This document shows positions 44,616 to 54,400 of a stretch of DNA of 64,000 bases, in pieces (position 1 is the first letter of the stretch; each line of letters opens with the position of its first letter). A program made the position numbers and the translations under genes. The notes beneath the pieces are model-generated. The model searched no databases and had not been told where the DNA came from. It worked only from the letters and a program-made list of their open reading frames with translations. The stretch comes from Astrothelium macrocarpum (Eukaryota > Ascomycota > Dothideomycetes > Trypetheliales > Trypetheliaceae), in the NCBI GenBank assembly GCA_021030915.1, contig JAGEMR010000061.1, positions 1 through 64,000 on the forward strand, given 5' to 3'.

Positions 44616-45483
44616 ATGGCAGGCTCATCCTCATCCTCAACACCACTCCTCTAGTAACTTTCCCCCCTCCCATCTCTCTCCCCTCCACTAACTCTTCCCA
44701 CTCCAGCTCCTGCATCGCCCACGGCACCACCATCCTCACCGAACACACCACTTCGGCCGCATCACAAACCTCCTCGCTCGCCTCGCTCATCCTGCCCAAA
44801 ATCGACCACTCCAAGCCGCAAAAGCTGACCTACACGCACCCGCCGCACTTCATCCACTACATCGCCGACGCAGCCTCGGACCACGCGTCCGCGCCCGAGT
44901 CCGGCGCCGGCGCACTCACATATCTCGTCATCGCGCCGTCGGACCTGGGCAGGCGCGTTCCGTTCGGGTACCTGGTGGCCGCGCGCGCTCGGTTCCTGGG
45001 GGAGTATCCGCCAGAGCGCACCGATTTTGCCGCGCTCCCGGCGTATGGGGCTGCGGCGTTCAATGGCACGTTGAGGACGCTGATGGTGGAGTATGCTGGG
45101 ACGGAGGGGGGCAGGCAGGATGCGATTAGGAGCGTGCAGGGCGAGATTGAGGATGTGAGGGGGATTATGTCGGAGAATATTGAGAGGGTGTTGGAGAGGG
45201 GGGAGAGGATTGATTTGTTGGTGGATAAGACGGATCGGTTGGGGGGGAGTGCGAGGGATTTTAGGGTGAGGAGTAGGGGGCTGAGGAGGAGGATGTGGTG
45301 GAAGAATGTGAGGTTGATGGCGTTGTTGGTGGTTGTGGTGGTGTTTTTGATATATTTGTTTGTGGGATTTGGGTGTGGGCTACCCGGTGAGTTTCGATGC
45401 TTAAGTCGTTCTTAAGGGGGCAATGCTAACAGTGGACAATAGGGTGGTCAAGATGCGTGGGGCGTTCAAAAAAGGAATCTTAA
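44616..45483 (+). CDS. Longin-domain R-SNARE (VAMP7/Nyv1-like)
   Basis: Exons 44616-44653, 44707-45386 and 45443-45483 encode about 252 aa. The longin domain begins LLYSCIAHGTTILTEHT and runs through LTYTHPPHFIHYIADA, YLVIAPSDLGRRVPFGYL and ALPAYGAAAFNGTLRTLM. The SNARE helix is QGEIEDVRGIMSENIERVLE with RIDLLVDKTDRLGG; the zero-layer Arg is in ENIERVLERG. A basic run (RRRMWWKNVR) precedes the membrane anchor LMALLVVVVVFLIYLFVGFG, followed by a short lumenal tail. It would act in fusion at endosomes or the vacuole. Almost the whole gene lies in patch E, which probably explains its unusual bias (C-ending codons first, then G-ending). Confidence 0.88.
44640..45375. other. GC-rich patch E with C-to-G skew switch (centre about 45.0 kb)
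   Basis: On the + strand, 44641-44700 has 32 C and 1 G (mostly intron), while 45181-45240 has 2 C and 29 G. It covers nearly all of the + strand R-SNARE gene, intron included, so codon choice cannot be the only cause. Confidence 0.8.
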
Positions 45484-45693
45484 AGCCGTAAACTCCTCGT
45501 TTTTTGGTTTGATCGAATACGTCGTGGTGGTGCAAAGGCGTTGGTGAAGGGATAGGCAATCTAGTTGAATAGTAAAGGGGGGGGTCGTCAGTACCAAATG
45601 ACATTACGAAACATCTGTACTTTAGTCTTTCGAGAATACTTTCTCTAGCTTGTATATTAAGCAAAACACCGAAAATGCTGATATGTACATACG

Positions 45694-47742
45694 CTAGCAA
45701 GACCAGGCTCCCACCATGCCGTCTCTTCGTCCTTCAATCATATAACCGTCTTTGATCCGTACATGCTCTACCTTTACGGAGCTTACCTCTTCCCGGGCGT
45801 TCGAACCTGGTCCGCAATCCCAATGTCGGCCATCTGTTTTATCGTACACCTTGACGACATTTTCGCCGGCTGCAGCTACTATCCTCCTGGCGTCAAACAT
45901 CATGCTGCTGATTGGATGATCATACGCATATGCATCGTAAATACCACCTGTTCGAAGATCCCACATCTAAAGACGATTATAAGCATCAAATCTTAGACGC
46001 AGGTAGGCTTCACTTACTCGGATGCTGCGGTCCAAACTTCCCGTCACAAGATGCATATCGTCAAACTGCAGCGAAGTCACCGGCCCAGTATGCCCGACCA
46101 GGCTTCGATGGACGTTTCCGCTTCGAAGATCCCATAATCTCACCATGCCATCAGCGGTGCCACACGCCAGAGCAGCATCAAAACACTGCAGCGCTCCAAC
46201 AAAATCAGCCGAAGCATCTGTCTGGCGACCGGTATATCGCCAGCCCCCTGCATTTTGGCTGGTGCTGCTACCGGGCGTGTTGATGGTTGCCGATGCTTGG
46301 GCAGCGGCCCAAAGTACGTCGAGGGTTTGCACGCAGCGACCTTTTTCCAAATCCCATTGGCGTAGAGTCTTGTCAGCAGAACCTGATACGAGGGTGTTGT
46401 TTTTGAAATGTAGCGCAGTGATCTCAGCTACATGAGCTTCGAGGGTAAACAACGGACAATCTTGCATAGATGCAGAAGAGGGAGGCACTCCTGCTGGATT
46501 CGTCCCGATCATGGCTTCAGAGTCATCGTCCTGGTCATGATGGACTACACTGCCGCTATCGTCCTCTTCATTCTCCAAATCCGTTCCCTTATTGATGTTG
46601 TTGTCTTGACGCGTAGGTGGTACATATTCCGCCTTGCTCAGATCCCATAGGCGTATAGAAGCATCCATTGAACCTGTCGCAACTATATTTTCCTCCATTT
46701 GCAGACATCGAACGGACGAAAGATGGCCTTCCAAGAGTCCCATACACCTACCAGCGTTAAGATCCCACACCCGCACTGTATCATCCAGGGCGGCTGTGAC
46801 CATGGTCCCAAAGGGTGCGTCAAAGTCGAGAGCCGAAATCACATCCTCATGTGCCGGAAGCTCTTTGATTTTTGATCCCGGTTCCAAATGTTCATGAAGC
46901 ACCGGCATAGATATCCGCCTGGTTGCCCTTTTTCTCTTTGATTTGGGTGAAGGAAGTTTTTGATATATTGACTCTGACATGAACGATTCTTGCATTTCTG
47001 GCGAACCCTCCGGTTCTTCTTGCTCTGTCCTTTCCACAGTCCCCGAGATGGGCGATTTTTGTGCCAACGCTGCAGCATCTTCAAGCTCCTCTTGAAGCAC
47101 CTCTAACTTCTCGTCCACTCCGTGAAGCTCATGCTCCAAATCTAGTTCTTCCTGTTCCAGATTGGCTAATCGATCCAGCACAAGCTTTCTCATGGTATTC
47201 AAGTTTGAAATCTTGTTGTCAATCTCTCGAATTTCAGAGCTGCACATGTTCTTTCTCACTGCCATCATCTCCAGCTTCCTGTCGAGACCAACCTTCTCGC
47301 TCCGTAGTTCTTTGATATCCGGGCTACCCTTTGGTTCATCTGTAGGTGCACCAAGAAGCCCTTGCCCCTTCGACCCATGTCGTCCATGTCTTCGCTTATG
47401 ATGCCTACCCTTCCCCTCATCTTCAGGTAGTGTAGCTTGAAATCCTTGGAACAAAGAGTACGTGCTATGATCTTGTGGTATATTTGCAAGGAGCTCATCT
47501 GGTAGATAACTCAGCGCCCGATGTTGGATTTCGGGCACAGAAAGTGTAGATCGGACAAATTCTCTAGGTGAGGAGTGCGTGAGGGCAAAGACGGAGCGTT
47601 GAATCAGAGGACGTCGCAGTTCTCGGTGTATATCTCCAAGCGCATTCTGATATTGTTGATGAGCACTCCCATCCCCAAGAGGGCCCATTAAATGGCCAGC
47701 GGTTGCTGTCACCTTTCGTCCAAACGCTTCCAGTTGACGCGA
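45694..47742 (-). CDS. MDV1: Mitochondrial division protein MDV1 (WD40)
   Basis: Exons 46018-47742 and 45694-45966 (51-nt intron) encode at least 665 aa. The N-terminal part has QLEAFGRKVTATAGHLMG, RPLIQRSVFALTH and LSYLPDELLANIPQ, the region that binds the Fis1 adaptor. A long coiled coil (about KELRSEKVGLDRKLEMMAVR through EVLQEELEDAAALAQ) lets the protein dimerise. Seven WD40 repeats follow (TAALDDTVRVWDLNAGRCMG, TGSMDASIRLWDLS, SGSADKTLRQWDLEKGRCVQ, CGTADGMVRLWDLRSG, TGSLDRSIRMWDLRTGG). MDV1 recruits the dynamin Dnm1 to mitochondria for fission. The first codons are unclear: an ATG at 47775 with only two codons would need a 27-nt intron, so the true first exon may lie further upstream. 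Confidence 0.92.
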
Positions 47743-47775
47743 CTATGTGAAACTTAGCAATCTACGTACGTTCAT

Positions 47776-48322
47776 GTCAAGCCGAGAGCTCCCACAGATA
47801 GAGAACCTCCAAGGATTGAGTCATCTGCTCCAAGGTGACCGGATTGATCGTGCCTTCGAGGCGGCGAGCCATTGCGCCGTGGTGAATGGGCCATGCAATC
47901 CGAAAATTTTTTTAGGGCGACAGCATTATTCGAGCGAGCAGGCTTATTTCGTGATCAATATTCTAGGAAGATCCGTCAAGCGTGGTCTTATGCAGAGTCG
48001 CGTGCTTGCAAAACAAGTGACTTCGTCACATGCGGATCTCAACGCTTCTCCGAACTTGTTTTGTTTGTAAACCTATGTAAGCTCAACCTATAGAACATTG
48101 AGCAATTCCAACATTGAACGTCGCCAGCTCATCAAAAACCTGTAGTCGAAGTTCTTGAGACGAAAGGTATATCTGAGGATCCGTGGTTGAAGCTACTGTT
48201 TTCATACTGGCGTGTATAGGCATTTTTAGTACTGCTGGTGCACCCCAGACTTAGATCCTACATATTTCATTCTACGTGCAACAACTTTAGCTTGCTTCAC
48301 TACCTCAACAGAAAAAATCATT
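47776..48322. other. Divergent region between MDV1 and ARO7
   Basis: Likely contains the MDV1 first exon and both promoters. The + strand frame 47747-48070 has no recognisable content. Confidence 0.4.
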
Positions 48323-49190
48323 ATGGATACTGCCATTGACCTTTCCGACAAGTCGAAAGCCCTGGATCTATCTCACATTCGGTTCCAACTGATGTATGCT
48401 TTTCGATGAGTACCCAAGTCAAGCTCGTGATGAAGCCTTTGCTTAGTCTTCTCTTTGCAGACGCTTAGAAGACACAATCACATTTCATTTAATCGAGCGT
48501 GTTCAGTTTCCGCTCAATGCTACCATCTATAAACCTGGTGGCGTGTCAATTCCGAATTCTCAACTCTCCCTCTTCGACTGGATGCTCCGAGAGCAGGAAA
48601 GCCTACAGTCGCTTTTGCGACGATACCAGTCTCCTGATGAATATCCATTCTTTCCAGATGCGCTCAGGCCTCCCATACTGGCTCCGCTACATTATCCGAA
48701 GCTTCTACATTCCAACGATGTAAATGTGAACGACAAGCTAAAAGCCTGTTATATCGGCCACATATTGCCTGCCGCTTGTGCACGGTTCGGTAGAGAAGAG
48801 CGAGGTGAAGCTCAAGAAAATTTTGGAAGTTCAGCAACATGCGACGTTTATTGTTTACAGGCATTATCTCGTCGGATACACTTTGGAAAGTTTGTGGCCG
48901 AAGCGAAGTTCAGAGAGGAGACAGATCGGTTTGTGGGTATGATTAGACGAGGAGACAGGGATGGTATCGGAGCGGCTATCACAGATGAAAAGGTTGAAAA
49001 GAAAGTGTTGGAACGATTGAGACTAAAGGCAAAGACGTACGGAACGGATCCAAGTATCACTGAAGGTGGTTTCGTGAAGATCAACGTCGATGCTGTTGTC
49101 GCAATGTACAAGGACTGGGTAATACCGCTTACAAAAGAAGTCGAGGTTGAATACCTTATGCAACGTCTCATAGATACAGAATGGGCATAA
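48323..49190 (+). CDS. ARO7: Chorismate mutase
   Basis: Exons 48323-48393 and 48461-49190 (67-nt intron) encode 266 aa, close to the yeast enzyme (256 aa). The start LDLSHIRFQLIRLEDTITF carries the N-terminal active-site Arg. SRRIHFGKFVAEAKF holds the catalytic Arg and Lys, and the C-terminal helix WVIPLTKEVEVEYLMQRL supplies the Glu. ESLQSLLRRYQSPDEYPFFP and GSSATCDVYCLQALSRRIHF match the AroQ eukaryotic class. It rearranges chorismate to prephenate, the branch to Phe and Tyr, and in fungi is usually inhibited by Tyr and activated by Trp. There is no signal peptide, so it is the cytosolic enzyme and not a secreted chorismate-mutase effector. Confidence 0.95.
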
Positions 49191-49852
49191 TGGAGCGAAG
49201 GACTTTGGCTAGAGGTGTTTCGGTTGAGGTCTGTGGGGGACGTCTGTTCATGGGCAGGACCCCATACTATCCCAAGCCATTAGAGCTTGTCAATAATCCA
49301 ATAAGAAATATTTCTCGAGACTTTTTCCGATTGTTATTGCGGAGGGCCGCCCTGTGAGATAACCCTGCATAGGCGCACCACCCTCAGTTGTGATAAGAAA
49401 TGTCACCCGCAACCGCGATGCATGTCACCGCTGTAGGCTTTATAGGGAGGACCCCATACCATTCTAAGTCATTTGAATCTGTCAAAAATTCAATAAGAAA
49501 TATATCTCAACGTTATTTCTGGATTGTTATCGCTGAGGGCCTCCCCATGAGGCACATGGTGAATATCTTTCGTGGTCGCGGGTGGCATTTCCTATTGCAA
49601 CCACTGGTGCGATGGCCTGTCTTGGTCCACAGATTAGCATTTGATGCACGAAAATTAAGAACAGTGGGGAAGGGACCATTACACAACGACTATATGAAGT
49701 CTAAAAATTCATCAAGGCTATAAAGGCGAGTACATATCTTTGACAGCATCGCACTTTGGTAGAAAGACACGAGATGACGTTAGGGATCTTGAAGAAACAT
49801 GATCAGAGTACGGGACTAGAGATTGCTAATGACTCGATAACGTAAACAACCT
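49191..49852. other. Intergenic with a diverged direct repeat
   Basis: Between the 3' ends of ARO7 (plus) and the SDR gene (minus). Apart from the repeat pair listed separately, nothing was recognised. The + strand frame 49400-49723 covers one repeat copy and is not supported. Confidence 0.5.
49253..49550 (+). repeat. Diverged direct repeat, two copies of about 105 bp
   Basis: Copy 1 (about 49253-49358) and copy 2 (about 49443-49550) share ggaccccata, tcaataagaaata with small changes, and ttgttat...gagggc in the same order and spacing. Unit offset is about 190 bases. Copies differ mostly by transitions. The source element is unknown. Confidence 0.65.
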
Positions 49853-50836
49853 CTATGAATTATAACCCTCAAGCTCTTTCTGTGTCCAGGTCCAAAGTTT
49901 TTCCCTCAATTCATCATGTGGCCAGTACTTCAAAGGCTTTGCCGGTTGTGCAACAGGCATGTAGAAAGCTCCATTCTTGATGTCCTGCTTCGGCGCCGTG
50001 GCAGCCCAGAGCTGGTTGTAAGCTCCTTCTTCAGGTGTTAAAATTTGGCCTTGCTGGAAGCGCGCTGACAGACGTATCACTCCTCTCATCCAGGCGGGTG
50101 ACTTGTCCACGAGCTGTGTTTGAATGATCCCTGGATGGATTGAAGTACAAGTGAGCTGTGGATGGCGACGTGCTAGTTCGTCGGCGTAGAGGATATTGGC
50201 CAGCTTGCTTTGACCATAACGTAAAGCCTTGCCACTAAACATGTCCTGGGATGTACGTAGGGAATCGAAGAGAATACCACCATTGGGAGGGTACGCAGCT
50301 CCGGCAGAACTCAAGCTAACGATTCGCACGTCCCCGTTTGGTTCCTCTGCTGTTTTTAAGAGAGTCGGAAGAAGCAATTTGATGAGGAGAGCATGCCCAA
50401 GATGATTCGTTGCAAACTGGATCTCGTAACCATCCTTGCTTAGTCCTGGCGGAGTGGCCATTATCCCTGCGTTGCATATCAGAATATCCAGCCTTTGTGA
50501 TTCCGACAGAAAGGATTTCGCTGCATCTCGCACAGAGTCAAGGGAGGTCAAGTCACACTCGAGAAAGGCCAGGGATGCATGAGGAGTGACATTTTGTATG
50601 TCCTTGATAGCATCCGTTGCCTTTTGAGCGTCACGAGCAGTGAGGAAGATTTTGGAAGGATTGTGTTTTGCAAGGGCCTCAATAGTTGCCTTTCCAAGAC
50701 CCGTATTCCCTAATGAAATTTAGAGAGAAAAAAAAAGACGATTTTGGGGAGTACAGAGGGTACCTCCAGTCACAAGGATGACTTTGCCAGAAAGATCTGG
50801 TATATCTCTGGAGGGATCATACTTCAACCCACCCAT
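49853..50836 (-). CDS. Retinol-dehydrogenase-like short-chain dehydrogenase
   Basis: Exons 50764-50836 and 49853-50709 (54-nt intron) encode about 309 aa. The start MGGLKYDPSRDIPDLSGKVI leads to the cofactor loop TGGNTGLGKATIEALA, where the intron splits the glycine motif, then LTARD, LDILICNAGIM, the catalytic region RIVSLSSAG, and YGQSKLANILYADEL with Tyr and Lys. IHPGIIQTQLVDK and a C-terminal WTWTQKELEGY are typical of the fungal WW-domain-oxidoreductase/retinol-dehydrogenase-like group. NADP preference is likely from the sequence after the loop; the substrate is unknown. Confidence 0.88.
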
Positions 50837-51471
50837 TTTGAAGAAGAGTGAGAACGGGATAAATTAAGAAAAACGGCTTTTCGACATGTATCATTAGAGA
50901 ATGGTGGCTACGGATTATTACATATTCCTGATAGCACGGAGATGATACTTTTGAGTTCCTCCGCTCCGAGTCTTGCGCAATCTGTTGTAGCCTGCTAACT
51001 ACCTAGGTACCTACCATGACCTATGAGAGGGCAAGCTAAGAATGACGTAATGATTTAGAATTGTGCTTGGACTACCTTATGGCTTGATGTGGCATTGAAA
51101 TCCGCTGAACGTTTGGCGATAAGGGTTTAATTTCACTGACTTGAGGCCATGATATAGACTGGTGTTACTGGGAGGTTTATTACCTAAGGTATGCTGTAAA
51201 TTCTGTGGTCCGGGATCGTCAGAGGTCCCAGAGCTACCGCCATGGATTTTGTCCCGATTTGGGTCCACTTTATGCGGTGTGCATCTGCAGCCGGCTGACT
51301 AAGGTACATCTTCCGTCCCCTTTTGAAAATGCCCACCGCCGAGCTCTAGCACTCTGTTCGCCACATCAACTGTTCTCTATTGGAGGGAGTCTTGGGAGTG
51401 GGAGCGTTGCTGGGTCCCGTTCATCTTTTCTCTCAAGTTCTTTTTATTTCGCGTTCGTCTTAATCGGGGTC
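50837..51471. promoter_or_regulatory. Divergent promoter region between SDR and RPO41
   Basis: About 635 bases with a short ctacctaggtacctacc palindrome-like stretch near 51000. The RPO41 frame is open upstream of its ATG to 51205 but contains no ATG there. Confidence 0.45.
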
Positions 51472-54400
51472 ATGCTCACGCGAGCAGTGAGGCGAAAACT
51501 TCGTCGGGATGCATTTCGTCCAAGCGTCCCAGCAGCATTTGAGCAATTGCGTCTTCCCTGGCTTTGCCCCGCAGTATATGGGCAACGAGCGACGGCGACC
51601 TCGAAGGCAGCGGCGAACGACGAAGTTCACCCAAGAAAACGAAGAAAATCCGTTGGCCATGGTGCTTCGTCGTCAAGACATCAGTCGACTGTAGCTCAGC
51701 TTGAATTCCAGGAACCTTACCAATTCTCGCCCTTGCCATTCCCAGATCCTTCGACTTCGACATGGCCGGCCGATGCTCAACAAGACAATTCGCACCCTCT
51801 TTCATACCTGCAACCCCTCGATCCCAGTGAGACCATTCATATAGATGAATCAACAAAAACCCCTGACAGTCTGCCAAGGGTTCTGTTTTCGACGGGCCGG
51901 TCTTTGTCGGACATGTTACAATACATGGAAGTATGCGCAAGAGCTGGATACTTGGAGAGAGCAGAGAAGCTTTTACATCGCATCGAAAGATACTATTCTT
52001 CTGGCTCAAAGGAGTTGAGAATGGCTCACAACGTGATACTAAGAGAGATGATTGGAAATGCTATTCGGAGCTCCGATGGATCCGGCTACAGATTTGCTCA
52101 GCGTCATTTCGAAACGCGAATGAGCGCTCAAGGTATCGACATTGATGCTCACAGCCTCGCCACTTTGATCAATGGTTGTCTGCTCTTACTGACAGGCAGA
52201 CAACGGGAAAGAACTATTAAACGATATCTGGAGTACGCTGACAGCCGCCAATTGGAGGTCTTCGATAAGGACCTCTATGACGAGACTCAATATGCAATGC
52301 TTCAAGAGATTACTCAATCTGGCTTCCATAGTTCAAGCACACCAAATTCGGCTGAAATTGCGGAGAGTATAAAGATGGAGGAAGTTGGTCGCAAGAGTGC
52401 TCCCGCAGACTTCTTACCGGAGGTCCGCTCTGTACAGTTGAAAGGCTTAGGATTGAAAGCTCTCAAAAAGTCGCTGGAAGCTATCTCGAATGACAATGTG
52501 CAGGATGAAGATCTCGTAGAGTTGTCACGGGAACATAATGAAGGACAAACAATGGACACAGCTTCTGCTCGTCAGATAATGATTGAGCAAAATGCTACCT
52601 CTGCGGCCCTCGAGCGTTGGCGCGTTGAGAATGACACCATGAAAAAGATGGGCATAAGTACGACCCTTCACACGAAAGCTATGTCGTCTCTAATGTGGGA
52701 ATGGCACACAAATTTGGTTCCCGCGTTAAAGGAAGAGATAGAGAACGTTCGTGTCTCAATGGCAAAAGATCTTCCCAGGAATAGCGACGTGAGACAGCAG
52801 TACGGGCCCTTTATGGAATCTGTTAATCCTGAGAAGCTTTCCGCGCTCACCATAATCCACGTGCTCAATATGCTTGGGATTCAAGGAGCAGCAGCGGGTC
52901 TACGGCTAGCAAATATTACCAAAACGCTCGGTACTCAAGTCGAGATCGAAAGTGATTTGGAAGCTATAGGTGGGGCGCGGCCTTTGGATCAGTTACGGAA
53001 GCTGTCAGGAAAACGTCGTGCAAAATTCAATATGCGGCTTCAAATAGCCCGGTTTGAACCTCGTGGTCATCGTGTGGTCAAACACATTATGCAGAACTCT
53101 GCAGGGGCACCCGATACGGCGACTGTCAATGCTTCCACACAAGGATTGAAGTGGTCTGCTGATGTCAAAGTGAAACTTGGTGCAGTACTTGTCTCCAAGC
53201 TTCTGGATACTGCCAAAATTTCGGTTTCAAAAGAGCATCCAAAAACAAAAGAAATGGTGACACAGCTTCAGCCGGCCTTTTACCATGCGTATCATTATCA
53301 ACAAGGAAGAAAGCTCGGCCGTATAGCCGCAAATCCCGCTCTTGTGGAGAAGTTATCTAGCGAGCCCCCCCGTGGTCTCTTGGCCAAGCGATTACCGATG
53401 ATTGTAGAACCGCGACCTTGGACAGGCTACGCCGAAGGCGGATACTTCTCCGATCCAGTCACAATTGTAAGACAAAAGGCTCCAGATAACGTTCAGCGGT
53501 CTTACACTCAGGCTGCAATATCTAGGGGAGACATGGACCAGGTCTTTGCGGGGCTTGATGTACTAGGAAAGACTGCCTGGCGAATCAACCAGGACGTGCT
53601 GAAAGTCCAAATTCAGGCTTGGGACACTGGCGAAGGTATTGCCAAATTTGCGCCGGAAAATCCAGACGTTGTGTATCCGGCGGAGCCACCAAAAGACGCT
53701 AGCCGCTATACTCTTTTCAACTACCGCAAGACCAAAGAAGGCATTGAGAATGAGAAGAATGGATTCCACTCCCAGCGATGTTTCCAGAACTTTCAACTTG
53801 AAATTGCTAGGGCTTATCGAGATCAAGTCATATACTTTCCGCATAATGTGGACTTTCGTGGTCGGGCATATCCCATTCCTCCGTATCTAAACCACATGGG
53901 TGCGGACAACACTCGTGGTCTACTCGTGTTTGCTCAAGGCAAAGAATTAGGTGAACATGGCCTTCGATGGCTACAAGTCCATCTCGCAAACGTATTCGGG
54001 TATGATAAAGCCAGCCTTCAAGGGCGAGTGGATTACACCATGGAGCATCTCCCGGATATTCGTGATACGGTCCTTGATCCTTTGGGAGGAAAGAGATGGT
54101 GGCTGAAGGGGGAAGATCCTTGGCAGACCTTGGCAGCTTGCTTTGAGCTTACCAAAGCCCTTGACTCGCCAGACCCCATCAAATTCGTCTCTCATTTACC
54201 AATTCACCAGGACGGAACTTGTAACGGGCTACAACACTATGCGGCACTCGGAGGAGATAAGCTCGGAGCGACGCAGGTCAATCTTGAGCCAGGCGATCGA
54301 CCGGCGGATATTTACACTGCTGTCGCAGAAATGGTCAGAGATCAATGTTCCAAGGATGCCGAGGATGGCCACAAATACGCCAAGATTGTCCAGAGCAAGA

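Noticed and set aside
47743..47775. Two-codon first exon of MDV1 with a 27-nt intron
   Set aside because: Intron too short for fungal splicing; a more distant first exon is likelier.
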